A DNA stretch of 64,000 nt from Pseudomonas frederiksbergensis (GTDB lineage Bacteria; Pseudomonadota; Gammaproteobacteria; Pseudomonadales; Pseudomonadaceae). The position numbers were made by a program, and so were the translations under genes. The notes under the pieces were generated by a model that saw nothing but the letters and a program-made list of their open reading frames with translations, did no database searches and was not told the origin of the DNA. Shown here piece after piece: positions 49,584 to 58,869 of the stretch (positions within the stretch are counted from its first letter, which is position 1; every line of letters begins with the position of its first letter). The stretch covers positions 1-64,000 of the forward strand of contig NZ_MOBP01000015.1 of the NCBI RefSeq assembly GCF_003732665.1, written 5' to 3'.

Positions 49584-51458
49584 CTATCTAACTGTCCCGC
49601 GCAACTCCCCCACCAACGCCTGCAACGCTGCCGGCTCAGCCACTTCAACCGCCACCGCCGGCCCCGCCACCAAAGTCACCCGCGACCACAACCGGCGAAA
49701 CAAGCCCTTGGCCGGATCGCGGCTGAAGAAACTCCCCCACAACCCTTGCAATGCCAGCGGAATCACCGGCACCGGTGTCTCTTCAAGAATCCGCGTCAGC
49801 CCTCCCCGGAATTCATTGATCTCACCGTCAGCGGTCAGTTTTCCTTCAGGGAAGATGCACACCAACTCGCCGTCCTTCAGGTACTGGGCAATCCGCTTGA
49901 AGGCCTTTTCGTAAATCTGGATGTCTTCCTGGCGCCCGGCGATAGGAATCGTCCCGGCGGTGCGGAAGATAAAGTTCAGCACTGGCAGGTTGTAGATTTT
50001 GTAGTACATGACAAAGCGAATCGGCCTACGCACCGCGCCGCCAATCAGCAACGCATCGACGAACGACACGTGGTTGCACACCAGCAACGCCGCGCCTTCG
50101 TCGGGAATCAGGTCGAGGTTGCGATGCTCCACGCGGTACATGGAATGGCTGAGCAGCCAGATCATGAAACGCATGCTGAACTCGGGAACGATGCTGAAGA
50201 TGTAGGCGTTGACGCCGATGTTGAGCAGCGACACCACCAGAAACAACTGCGGGATCGACAGTTTCACCATGCTCAGCAGCACGATGGAGACAATCGCCGA
50301 CACCACCATAAACAGTGCGTTGAGGATGTTGTTGGCGGCAATCACCCGCGCCCGCTCATTCTCGGCCGTGCGCGACTGAATCAGCGCGTACAGCGGAACG
50401 ATGTAGAAACCACCGAAAACCCCAAGCCCGAGAATGTCGATCAGTACCAGCCAGGTATGGCCGAAACCCAGGACTTCGATCCAGCCATGGCCGGTCACGC
50501 TGTCCGGGATTCCACCGGAATGCCACCACAGCAGCAAGCCAAACACCGTCAGGCCAAACGAGCCGAACGGCACCAGGCCGATCTCGACTTTACGCCCGGA
50601 GAGCTTTTCGCAGAGCATCGAACCGAGTGCGATACCCACCGAAAACACGGTGAGGATCAACGTCACCACGGTCTCGTCGCCGTGCATCCATTCCTTGGCA
50701 TACGCCGGGATCTGCGTCAGGTAAATCGCCCCGACAAACCAGAACCACGAGTTGCCGACAATCGAGCGCGACACCGCTGGGGTCTGCCCCAGGCCCAGTT
50801 TCAAGGTGGCCCAGGACTGGGTGAAAATATTCCAGTTCAGGCGCATTTCCGGTGACGCGGCCGCCGCGCGGGGAATGCTGCGGCTGACCAGGTAACCGAG
50901 CACCGCCACACCAATAATCGCGGTGGAAACGATGGGCGCGTAATGCCCGGACGACATCATGATCCCGGCGCCAATGGTCCCGGCGAGGATCGCCAGGAAC
51001 GTGCCCATTTCCACCAGGCCGTTGCCGCCCACCAGTTCGTCTTCACGCAAGGCTTGGGGCAGGATCGAGTATTTCACCGGCCCGAACAGCGCCGAGTGGG
51101 TGCCCATGGCGAACAGCGCCACCAGCATCAGCGACAGGTGATCGAACATAAAGCCGACCGCGCCCACCGCCATGATCGCGATTTCCCCAAGCTTGATCAG
51201 ACGAATCAGCGCGTCCTTGGCGAATTTTTCCCCGAACTGGCCGGCCAGGGCCGAGAACAGAAAAAACGGCAGGATGAACAACAGCGCGCACAGGTTGACC
51301 CAGATCGAACGGTCACCGTCGATAGTCAGTTTGTACAGAATGGCGAGGATCAGCGACTGCTTGAAGATGTTGTCGTTGAACGCCCCGAGGGACTGGGTCA
51401 CGAAGAACGGCAGGAAACGCCGGGTACGAAGCAAGGTGAACTGTGAGGGGTGACTCAT
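49584..51458 (-). CDS. MFS transporter-acyltransferase fusion (LplT-PlsC-like)
   Basis: A 624-residue two-domain inner-membrane protein. Residues about 10-420 are an MFS transporter close to the lysophospholipid flippase LplT (FFVTQSLGAFNDNIFKQSL at the start). Residues about 430-620 are a PlsC acyltransferase with CNHVSFVDA (HX4D near 460) and FPEGKLT near 536. It should bring lysophospholipids inward and reacylate them. E. coli uses separate LplT and Aas, and three-domain fusions exist; here the acyl-ACP synthetase domain is missing. Acyl donor is unknown. Confidence 0.9.
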   Translation of the reverse strand: MSHPSQFTLLRTRRFLPFFVTQSLGAFNDNIFKQSLILAILYKLTIDGDRSIWVNLCALLFILPFFLFSALAGQFGEKFAKDALIRLIKLGEIAIMAVGAVGFMFDHLSLMLVALFAMGTHSALFGPVKYSILPQALREDELVGGNGLVEMGTFLAILAGTIGAGIMMSSGHYAPIVSTAIIGVAVLGYLVSRSIPRAAAASPEMRLNWNIFTQSWATLKLGLGQTPAVSRSIVGNSWFWFVGAIYLTQIPAYAKEWMHGDETVVTLILTVFSVGIALGSMLCEKLSGRKVEIGLVPFGSFGLTVFGLLLWWHSGGIPDSVTGHGWIEVLGFGHTWLVLIDILGLGVFGGFYIVPLYALIQSRTAENERARVIAANNILNALFMVVSAIVSIVLLSMVKLSIPQLFLVVSLLNIGVNAYIFSIVPEFSMRFMIWLLSHSMYRVEHRNLDLIPDEGAALLVCNHVSFVDALLIGGAVRRPIRFVMYYKIYNLPVLNFIFRTAGTIPIAGRQEDIQIYEKAFKRIAQYLKDGELVCIFPEGKLTADGEINEFRGGLTRILEETPVPVIPLALQGLWGSFFSRDPAKGLFRRLWSRVTLVAGPAVAVEVAEPAALQALVGELRGTVR

Positions 51459-51570
51459 CTTCCGTGTTTCCCTGATGTTAGGTAGCTGATGTTAGGTAGA
51501 GTGCGGCGTGGATTTTGTTATTGGAATATCGAACGCCGATCCAGGCCACACATTACCTAATCTTTGCAGG

Positions 51571-52722
51571 TTATTTCTTTAATCCTGCAATGCACGGTGA
51601 GACAAACAGCTCGCCACGCCAGGCGCCCTGCACGGTGCGCTTGGCGACGATCAGCCACATCACCGCCAGCAACGCCACCAACACGCAGCCAAAAATACTG
51701 AAGAAGGTCAGGTTCAAGGTGCTGGCCAGTTTCAGCGTCGCCAAAGAATAGACGCCCAGCGGGAAGGTGAACCCCCACCAGCCAAGGTTGAACGGAATGC
51801 CGGCCCGCAGGTAACGCACGGTGATCAGCACCGCGATCAGCATCCACCACAGCCCGAAGCCCCACAGCGTGATCCCGGCCACCAGCCCCAGCCCGGCGGC
51901 GATTTCGCCGATGCCCGGCAAGCCATTGGCGGCGAAGATCGTCGGGGCGTCAGCGCCCAGCAGCAACATGCCCAACGCCCCGGTGCCAATGGGTCCCAGC
52001 GCCAGCCAACTCGAAGCGGCCATGTTTTCGTGAGGCAATTTATGCAGGGCCATGCGCAGCAACAGGATGGTCAGAATGCTGAATGCCACCGGCAGGGAAA
52101 AAGCCCACAGCACGTAGCTGGTCACCAGCACCACCAGTTGCGAATGGGCCTCGGCCAGATGCGGCGCCAACAGACCACCACTTGCAGCCGCCACTTCTGC
52201 CGCGACCACGGGCAACAGCCAGACGGCGGTCATCTGATCGATGCTGTGTTCCTGACGGGTAAACATCATGTACGGGATCAACACTCCGCAGGCCAGGGAC
52301 ATCGCCACATCCAGCCACCACAGCACTTCGGCCACATGAATCACGCCTTCGCCCCAACGCGGCAATCCGAATACCAGGAAGCCGTTGATGATGGTCGCCA
52401 GGCCCATGGGAATCGTGCCGAAAAACATCGAAACCGTGGAGTGGCCGAAAATCCGTCGCGCTTCATCGAAGAACAGCACCCAGCGTGCGGCGTACAACCC
52501 GGTGAACAACACAAACAGAAAGATGTTGAACAGCCACAAACCCTCCGCGACCCCGTGCAGACCGGGAATCGCGACAGGCAATTGCGCCAGCGCCAAGGCC
52601 AGCACGCCAGTGCCCATGGTGGCGGCGAACCAGTTCGGAGTGAATTGGCGAATCGCCTCCAGCGGACGTGGCAGAAGGCTTAAAGGTTTGTAAGCGGGCT
52701 TGGCAGTATTGGGGCAAATCAT
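51571..52722 (-). CDS. TDT-family transporter (TehA/SLAC1/Ssu1-like)
   Basis: A 383-residue inner-membrane protein with about ten segments of the tellurite-resistance/dicarboxylate transporter family. FTPNWFAATMGTGVLALAL at the N-terminus is the family mark, and the central pore phenylalanine regions are plausible. Members export sulfite, move C4-dicarboxylates or form anion channels; the sequence alone does not decide. AGGAGTTCGCC precedes the ATG. A short gap (52723-52826) separates it from the cupin gene, same strand. Confidence 0.88.
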   Translation of the reverse strand: MICPNTAKPAYKPLSLLPRPLEAIRQFTPNWFAATMGTGVLALALAQLPVAIPGLHGVAEGLWLFNIFLFVLFTGLYAARWVLFFDEARRIFGHSTVSMFFGTIPMGLATIINGFLVFGLPRWGEGVIHVAEVLWWLDVAMSLACGVLIPYMMFTRQEHSIDQMTAVWLLPVVAAEVAAASGGLLAPHLAEAHSQLVVLVTSYVLWAFSLPVAFSILTILLLRMALHKLPHENMAASSWLALGPIGTGALGMLLLGADAPTIFAANGLPGIGEIAAGLGLVAGITLWGFGLWWMLIAVLITVRYLRAGIPFNLGWWGFTFPLGVYSLATLKLASTLNLTFFSIFGCVLVALLAVMWLIVAKRTVQGAWRGELFVSPCIAGLKK

Positions 52723-52826
52723 GGCGAACTCCTGTCCTCTGATGAGGTGGAGCCATGGTAGATCCGAATCGAATATCTATATAACGGGTAATATCTCTAA
52801 CTGTTATCTGTTTTGCAGATATACCG

Positions 52827-53138
52827 TCAGACGCTTCCTTCCGATTCGATTACTAAAATTCGCGCCACACCGATGGGATGTGCCACATGCGCGGTCCCCA
52901 CCGACGCATAAAAAATATCGCCGACCTCCAGCAAGGTCTGCTGTTCGGCGCCATTTTCGCGGTAATGCATCTGCACCTGGCCATCGAGCACGACGAACAC
53001 TTCCTGCCCGTCATTGACGTGCCATTTGTACGGCTGATCGGTCCAGTGCAAACGGGTGGTGATGCCGTTCATGTTGGCGATGTCCAGCGCGCCCCAGGCA
53101 CGCTCGGCAGTGAAGGATTTGCTGCGGATGATTTTCAT
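52827..53138 (-). CDS. Small cupin protein
   Basis: A 103-residue single-domain cupin. WHVNDGQEVFVVLDGQVQMHY supplies motif 1 (His near 39) and GDIFYASVGTAHVAHP motif 2 with histidines near 85. Likely a metal-binding small-molecule sensor or isomerase of unknown role. No signal peptide. About 85 bp downstream of the MFS gene on the same strand. Confidence 0.85.
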   Translation of the reverse strand: MKIIRSKSFTAERAWGALDIANMNGITTRLHWTDQPYKWHVNDGQEVFVVLDGQVQMHYRENGAEQQTLLEVGDIFYASVGTAHVAHPIGVARILVIESEGSV

Positions 53139-53222
53139 GGTCGGCCTGTCGAGTGAATGGCGAAGCCAAGGCTAACTCAAACCGGCGGATCAGCAGCAAG
53201 GCTTGATGGGCGCCGCGTTTTT

Positions 53223-54407
53223 TTATGGCTGGCAGACTTTCAATGAGCGCTGGCGCATCAAGGCCAGCAGCGCACCGACGGCCAGGATGATCAGCACCGC
53301 GCCATAGCCATCGGTGGTCGCGATCAGCCCAAACGTACGGGTCAGATTTCCTGCCAACAACGACGGCAGGCAGAACGCCAGGTAACTGAGCGCATAAAAC
53401 GACGACATCAATCCCGCCCGCTCGTGGGGTAAGGCCAGCGGCACGAGGCTGCGCACGGCACCCAGGAAACCGGCGCCGAAACCGCAACCGGCCACCAGCG
53501 TCCCGATGAAAAACAGCGACAGGCTGGCGCTGTGGACGGCGGTCAGGATCAGCACCACGCCGATGGGCAACAGACTGGCGCCCAGACGCAGCACCTTGTC
53601 CGCTGGCCGATTGCGTGAGGTGTAGATCATCAATGCACCGGTCACCGTCAATGTCGCGACCGTCGCGCCGCCAATCAGGTTCGAGGTCGAGCCCGTGGCC
53701 GTACGCACCAGTGACGGCGCCAACGAAGCGAAGAAACCGCCCAGCGCCCACACGGCGGTGTTGATCGGCAGCACCGACCACAAGGTGCGCCGCGCCTGGA
53801 CCGGCACGTGCAAGGTCGGGCGCAGCGACGCCCAGGCGCCCGGTTGCGGGCTGACGCTTTCCGGCAAGCGCCAGACGTAAAGCGCCTGCATCACGAAAAG
53901 CCCCAGCAATACCCAAAAGGTCAGTTGCAACGGCAGCGGCGCGAACTCGGCCAACAAGCCGCAGCCCATCGCCCCGATGGCCATGCCCAGCAACGGCGCC
54001 ACGCTATTGATCAGCGGCCCTTGCTGGCGATCGGTATCCAGCAGCGCGGCGCTCAATACAGCGGTGGCCATCCCGGTGGCGAAGCCCTGAAGCACCCGGG
54101 CACTGATCAGCCAAGTGACGCTGTCGGCGTTGATAAACAGCAGCATCGCCAGCATGTTCAGCAGGATCGCGGTGAAGATCACCGGTTTGCGCCCGAGGAA
54201 ATCCGAGAGCGACCCGACGGTCAGCAGCGCCACCAGCAAGCTGAGGGCGTATACGCCGAAAATCAGGGTCAGGGTCGCGGCCGAGAACTGCAACTGCTCC
54301 TGATACAAGTGATACAACGGCGTCGGCGCCGTGGAAGCGGCGAGAAAACTGAGTAAAGTGATCGCCAGAAACCACAGGCTTACACGATTTGAGGTAGAAC
54401 GAGACAT
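53223..54407 (-). CDS. MFS drug-type exporter
   Basis: A 394-residue, 12-segment major facilitator protein. The loop 2-3 motif GSLSDFLGRKPVIF lies near 65 and the exporter-type segment RVLQGFATGMATAVLSAAL near 105, suggesting drug or metabolite efflux. I start at ATG 54407; a frame to 54422 would lie inside the inverted repeat. It is divergent from a TetR-type gene, and the gap holds a perfect 17-bp inverted repeat, so TetR repression is likely. Substrate unknown. Confidence 0.9.
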   Translation of the reverse strand: MSRSTSNRVSLWFLAITLLSFLAASTAPTPLYHLYQEQLQFSAATLTLIFGVYALSLLVALLTVGSLSDFLGRKPVIFTAILLNMLAMLLFINADSVTWLISARVLQGFATGMATAVLSAALLDTDRQQGPLINSVAPLLGMAIGAMGCGLLAEFAPLPLQLTFWVLLGLFVMQALYVWRLPESVSPQPGAWASLRPTLHVPVQARRTLWSVLPINTAVWALGGFFASLAPSLVRTATGSTSNLIGGATVATLTVTGALMIYTSRNRPADKVLRLGASLLPIGVVLILTAVHSASLSLFFIGTLVAGCGFGAGFLGAVRSLVPLALPHERAGLMSSFYALSYLAFCLPSLLAGNLTRTFGLIATTDGYGAVLIILAVGALLALMRQRSLKVCQP

Positions 54408-54409
54408 GG

Positions 54410-54452
54410 GCACACTCCGCAAAAGCTAAGTTTTTGCTTTTGCGGAGTGTGC
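54410..54452. promoter_or_regulatory. Perfect 17-bp inverted repeat between MFS and TetR genes
   Basis: GCACACTCCGCAAAAGC at 54410-54426 is exactly mirrored at 54436-54452 across TAAGTTTTT. It begins two bases before the exporter start codon, so it lies over the exporter leader, and 46 bp before the TetR gene. A TetR operator is the simplest explanation; an RNA hairpin blocking translation is another. Confidence 0.6.
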
Positions 54453-54498
54453 TACTCGTTAGCGCTTAAAGCAAATTCTTTGTGTTAAGGTCCGCCAC

Positions 54499-55038
54499 AT
54501 GGCAATTAAAGAAGGTTTACGCCCCGGCGGCCGCAGTGCCCGGGTGCAAGAGTCGATTCATTCGGCAGTCCGCGCGCTCCTTGAAGAACAGGAGCGCTCG
54601 ACCGTGACCGTGCCGCAGATCGCTGCGCGGGCGGGGGTGACGCCGTCGACGATTTATCGGCGCTGGGGGGATTTGTCGGTGTTGCTGGCGGACGTCGCCC
54701 TCGCCCGCATGCAACCCGACAGCGAGCCGGCGAACACCGGCAGCCTGCGCGGTGACCTGCGTGCCTGGGCCGAGCAGTATCTGGATGAGATGAGCTCAGA
54801 GCTTGGGCGCAACCTGTTGCGCGATGTGCAATGCAGCTCTACCCCGGGCTTTTGCGCGGCGATCATCGGCGGGCAGTTGCAGACCATTCTGGATCGCTAT
54901 CCCAACCAGTCGCTGCCGAGTGTGGATCGGCTGATCAACCTGATCGTCGCACCGACGGTGTTTCGCATCGTGTTTTCCGCGGCGCCGCTGGAGGTTGAGG
55001 AGTTGCATCGGTTGATTGAGATTGCGTTGAGTCATTAA
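54499..55038 (+). CDS. TetR-family regulator
   Basis: A 179-residue repressor. The HTH near 30-70 reads VTVPQIAARAGVTPSTIYRRWGDLSVLLADVA, with the usual TIYRRWG recognition helix. The C-terminal ligand domain contains RNLLRDVQCSSTPGF. Divergent from the MFS exporter that it probably represses through the inverted repeat at 54410. Ligand unknown. Confidence 0.9.
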   Translation: MAIKEGLRPGGRSARVQESIHSAVRALLEEQERSTVTVPQIAARAGVTPSTIYRRWGDLSVLLADVALARMQPDSEPANTGSLRGDLRAWAEQYLDEMSSELGRNLLRDVQCSSTPGFCAAIIGGQLQTILDRYPNQSLPSVDRLINLIVAPTVFRIVFSAAPLEVEELHRLIEIALSH

Positions 55039-55045
55039 GGCCGCC

Positions 55046-55129
55046 ATTCGCGAGCAAGCCCGCTCCCACAGGGGATCGCATTTCTTCAGGGAAACTCAGT
55101 CGACTGTGGGAGCGGGCTTGCTCGCGAAG
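55046..55129. repeat. REP inverted pair
   Basis: GCGAGCAAGCCCGCTCCCACA arms; interior GGGGATCGCATTTCTTCAGG, near that at 49481. After the TetR gene. Confidence 0.88.
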
Positions 55130-55279
55130 AGGCCCGCCCAAACCCCCACGATCTACCTGACACAAAACCCTGCGACACCCCGCCACGCCTCGACCTTGGT
55201 CGACACTGACTAACGCGGACGGTCGTGCGAGACTGTCTGACCGGGCCTGAACCCCGGATGTCTTTTGCCGGGAGTTTCC

Positions 55280-58200
55280 ATGTCGCTGTCCAGCGGGCTG
55301 ATCGCCGCCGTTGCCCTGGCCTATATGGCCATCATGTTCGCCATCGCCTTCTACGGCGACCGTCGCAGCGCGCCGTTGCCGCCGCGGGTGCGTGCCTGGG
55401 TCTACAGCCTGTCGCTGGCCGTCTACTGCACAAGCTGGACATTCTTTGGCGCCGTAGGCCAAGCCGCCGAACAGCTCTGGTCGTTTCTGCCGATCTACCT
55501 TGGGCCGATCCTGCTGTTGGTGTGCGCGCCGTGGGTCCTGCAAAAAATGGTGATGATCAGCAAGCAGGAGAACATCACCTCCATCGCCGACTTTATCGCT
55601 GCGCGCTACGGCAAATCGCAATCGCTGGCGGTAGTGGTGGCGCTGATCTGCCTGGTCGGCGTGTTGCCCTACATCGCCTTGCAGCTCAAGGGCATCGTCC
55701 TCGGCGTGAATCTGCTGATCGGCGCCGGGGCCGATGCCATGGGCGTGCGTGCCCAGGACACGGCGCTGATCGTGTCCCTGGTGCTGGCGCTGTTCACCAT
55801 CGTTTTCGGCACGCGCAACCTCGATGCCACCGAACACCATCGCGGCATGGTGCTGGCGATTGCCTTCGAATCATTGGTCAAGCTGTTCGCCTTTCTCGCC
55901 GTCGGCGCCTTCGTGACCTTTGGCCTGTACGACGGTTTCGACGACCTGTTCAACCAGGCCATGCTCGCCCCGCGCCTTGAAGAGTATTGGAAAGAAACCA
56001 TCAACTGGCCGTCGATGGTGGTGCAGACCGGCGTCGCGATGATGGCGATCATCTGCCTGCCCCGGCAGTTCCACGTCACGGTGGTGGAGAACATCGAGCC
56101 CCAGGATTTGCGCCTGGCCAAGTGGGTGTTCCCGGCTTATCTGGCATTGGCCGCATTGTTTGTCGTCCCGATCGCGTTGGCCGGTCAGATGTTGCTGCCC
56201 AGTTCAGTGTTGCCGGATTCCTTCGTGATCAGCCTGCCCCTGGCCCAGGCCCACCCGGCGCTGGCGTTGCTGGCGTTTATCGGTGGCGCGTCGGCGGCGA
56301 CCGGCATGGTGATCGTGGCCAGTGTGGCGCTGTCGACCATGGTGTCCAACGACATGTTGCTGCCGTGGCTGCTGCGCAGAAACAACGCCGAGCGCCCGTT
56401 CGAAGTGTTCCGCCAGTGGATGTTGTCGGTGCGACGGGTCAGCATCGTGGTGATTTTGCTGCTGGCCTACGTCAGTTACCGCCTGCTCGGCTCCACCGCG
56501 AGCCTGGCGACCATCGGCCAGATCGCCTTCGCCGCCGTCACCCAACTGGCCCCGGCCATGCTCGGCGCGCTGTATTGGAAACAGGCCAACCGTCGCGGCG
56601 TATTCGCCGGTCTCGCCGCCGGGACGTTCCTGTGGTTCTACACCTTGATCCTGCCGATTGCCGCCCACAGCCTCGGCCTGTCCCTGAGCAGTTTTCCGGG
56701 GCTGGCCTGGTTGCACAGCAACCCGCTGAACCTGCCGCTCACGCCGCTGACCCAAGGGGTGGTGTTGTCCCTGGCGGCCAACTTCACGCTGTTTGCCTGG
56801 GTCTCAGTGCTGTCGCGCACGCGGGTGTCCGAGCACTGGCAGGCAGGACGTTTCATTGGTCAGGAAATCAGCGCCCGGCCCAGCGCCCGCTCGATGCTCG
56901 CGGTACAAATCGACGATTTGCTGCAACTGGCCGCACGGTTTGTCGGTGAAGAGCGCGCCCGGCAAAGTTTTATCCGTTTCGCCTACCGCCAGGGCAAAGG
57001 CTTCAACCCGAACCAGAACGCCGACGGTGAATGGATCGCCCACACCGAACGCTTGCTGGCCGGTGTCCTCGGCGCTTCTTCGACCCGGGCCGTGGTAAAA
57101 GCCGCCATCGAAGGGCGGGAAATGCAGCTGGAGGACGTCGTTCGCATCGCCGACGAAGCGTCGGAAGTGTTGCAGTTCAACCGCGCCCTGTTGCAAGGAG
57201 CGATCGAGAACATCACCCAGGGCATCAGCGTGGTCGACCAGTCGTTGAAACTGGTGGCCTGGAACCGCCGATACCTGGAACTGTTCAACTACCCGGACGG
57301 CTTGATCAGCGTCGGCCGGCCGATTGCCGACATCATTCGCTACAACGCCGAACGCGGGCTGTGCGGCCCCGGCGAAGCGGAAGTCCACGTCGCCCGACGC
57401 CTGCACTGGATGCGTCAGGGCCGTGCCCACACCTCTGAACGACTGTTCCCCAATGGTCGTGTGATCGAGTTGATCGGCAATCCGATGCCCGGCGGCGGCT
57501 TCGTCATGAGCTTCACCGACATCACCGCGTTCCGCGAAGCCGAGCAGGCGTTGACCGAGGCTAACGAAGGCCTGGAGCAACGGGTCACCGCACGGACACA
57601 CGAACTCTCGCAACTCAACGTCGCCCTGACCGAAGCCAAAGGCACCGCCGAGTCGGCCAACCAGTCGAAAACCCGGTTCCTGGCGGCGGTCAGCCATGAC
57701 TTGATGCAGCCGCTGAACGCCGCGCGGCTGTTCTCCGCCGCCCTTACCCATCAGGACGATGGCTTGTCCAGCGAAGCGCAAAAGCTGATTCATCACCTCG
57801 ACACTTCGTTGCGTTCAGCCGAGGACTTGATCAGCGATTTGCTGGACATTTCCCGCCTGGAAAACGGCAAGATCAACCCCGATCCCAAGCCGTTCGTGCT
57901 CAATGAGTTGTTCGATATCCTCGGTGCCGAGTTCAAGGCCCTGGCCCAGGAACAAGGGCTGAAATTCCGCCTGCGGGGCAGCACGTTGCGGGTCAACAGC
58001 GACATCAAGTTGCTGCGACGGATCCTGCAAAACTTCCTGACCAACGCCTTCCGTTACGCCAAAGGCCCGGTGCTGCTCGGGGTTCGGCGGCGCGGGGGCG
58101 AGTTGTGCCTGGAAGTCTGGGACCGTGGGCCGGGGATTCCCGAAGACAAGCAGCAGGTGATTTTTGAAGAGTTCAAACGCCTCGACAGCCACCAGACCCG

Positions 58201-58750
58201 CGCCGAGAAAGGCCTGGGGCTGGGCCTGGCGATTGCCGATGGTTTGTGCCAGGTGCTCGGTCACACGTTGCGCGTGCGCTCCTGGCCGGGTCGCGGCAGC
58301 GTATTCAGCGTCAGCGTGCCGCTTGCCCGGGCGCAGACCGTGGTGCCGAACACCGTGGTCGAACTCAATGGCAAATTGCCGACTGGCGCGCAGGTGCTGT
58401 GCGTCGACAACGAAGACAGCATTTTGATTGGCATGAACAGCTTGTTGACCCGCTGGGGCTGCCAAGTCTTGACCGCGCGTAATCGTGAAGAGTGTGCGGC
58501 GCTACTCGCTGATGGGATGCGGCCGCAATTGGCGCTGGTGGACTACCACCTGGACGAAGGCGAAACCGGCACTGATCTGATGGCGTGGCTGCGCACGCGA
58601 TTGGGCGAGCCGGTGCCGGGGGTGGTGATCAGCGCCGATGGGCGGCCGGAGACAGTGGCCCGGGTGCATGCGGCGGGGTTGGATTATTTGGCCAAACCGG
58701 TGAAACCGGCGGCGCTGCGGGCGTTATTGAGTCGGCATTTGCCGTTATAG
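55280..58750 (+). CDS. Hybrid histidine kinase with sodium/solute-symporter-like sensor
   Basis: A 1156-residue inner-membrane kinase. Residues about 1-520 resemble a PutP-type sodium:solute symporter with about 13 segments (TSWTFFGAVGQAAEQLWSFLPIYLGP early). A linker and PAS domain follow (about 635-760, NITQGISVVDQSLKLVAWNRRY), then a HisKA domain with AVSHDLMQPLNAARLF (phospho-His near 808), a HATPase domain (VWDRGPGIPE, GLGLGLAIADGL) and a receiver domain (about 1040-1156) with phospho-acceptor Asp in ALVDYHL. It recalls CbrA, but CbrA lacks the receiver. No partner regulator is adjacent. ATG 55280 with GGGAG upstream. Signal unknown. Confidence 0.92.
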   Translation: MSLSSGLIAAVALAYMAIMFAIAFYGDRRSAPLPPRVRAWVYSLSLAVYCTSWTFFGAVGQAAEQLWSFLPIYLGPILLLVCAPWVLQKMVMISKQENITSIADFIAARYGKSQSLAVVVALICLVGVLPYIALQLKGIVLGVNLLIGAGADAMGVRAQDTALIVSLVLALFTIVFGTRNLDATEHHRGMVLAIAFESLVKLFAFLAVGAFVTFGLYDGFDDLFNQAMLAPRLEEYWKETINWPSMVVQTGVAMMAIICLPRQFHVTVVENIEPQDLRLAKWVFPAYLALAALFVVPIALAGQMLLPSSVLPDSFVISLPLAQAHPALALLAFIGGASAATGMVIVASVALSTMVSNDMLLPWLLRRNNAERPFEVFRQWMLSVRRVSIVVILLLAYVSYRLLGSTASLATIGQIAFAAVTQLAPAMLGALYWKQANRRGVFAGLAAGTFLWFYTLILPIAAHSLGLSLSSFPGLAWLHSNPLNLPLTPLTQGVVLSLAANFTLFAWVSVLSRTRVSEHWQAGRFIGQEISARPSARSMLAVQIDDLLQLAARFVGEERARQSFIRFAYRQGKGFNPNQNADGEWIAHTERLLAGVLGASSTRAVVKAAIEGREMQLEDVVRIADEASEVLQFNRALLQGAIENITQGISVVDQSLKLVAWNRRYLELFNYPDGLISVGRPIADIIRYNAERGLCGPGEAEVHVARRLHWMRQGRAHTSERLFPNGRVIELIGNPMPGGGFVMSFTDITAFREAEQALTEANEGLEQRVTARTHELSQLNVALTEAKGTAESANQSKTRFLAAVSHDLMQPLNAARLFSAALTHQDDGLSSEAQKLIHHLDTSLRSAEDLISDLLDISRLENGKINPDPKPFVLNELFDILGAEFKALAQEQGLKFRLRGSTLRVNSDIKLLRRILQNFLTNAFRYAKGPVLLGVRRRGGELCLEVWDRGPGIPEDKQQVIFEEFKRLDSHQTRAEKGLGLGLAIADGLCQVLGHTLRVRSWPGRGSVFSVSVPLARAQTVVPNTVVELNGKLPTGAQVLCVDNEDSILIGMNSLLTRWGCQVLTARNREECAALLADGMRPQLALVDYHLDEGETGTDLMAWLRTRLGEPVPGVVISADGRPETVARVHAAGLDYLAKPVKPAALRALLSRHLPL

Positions 58751-58754
58751 CACC

Positions 58755-58867
58755 GATCGTTCCCACGCTCCGCGTGGGAATGCCGCCATGGACGCTCCGC
58801 GTCCGCTTCTGCAGCTGTGACGCAGAGCGTCACGGGATGCATTCCCACGCGGAGCGTGGGAACGATC
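58755..58867. repeat. Long imperfect palindrome, second copy
   Basis: Ends GATCGTTCCCACGCTCCGCG and complement; inner GACGCTCCGCGTC and GTGACGCAGAGCGTCACG symmetries. Related to the element at 40029-40165. Lies between convergent kinase and rmuC genes. Confidence 0.8.
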
Positions 58868-58869
58868 AG

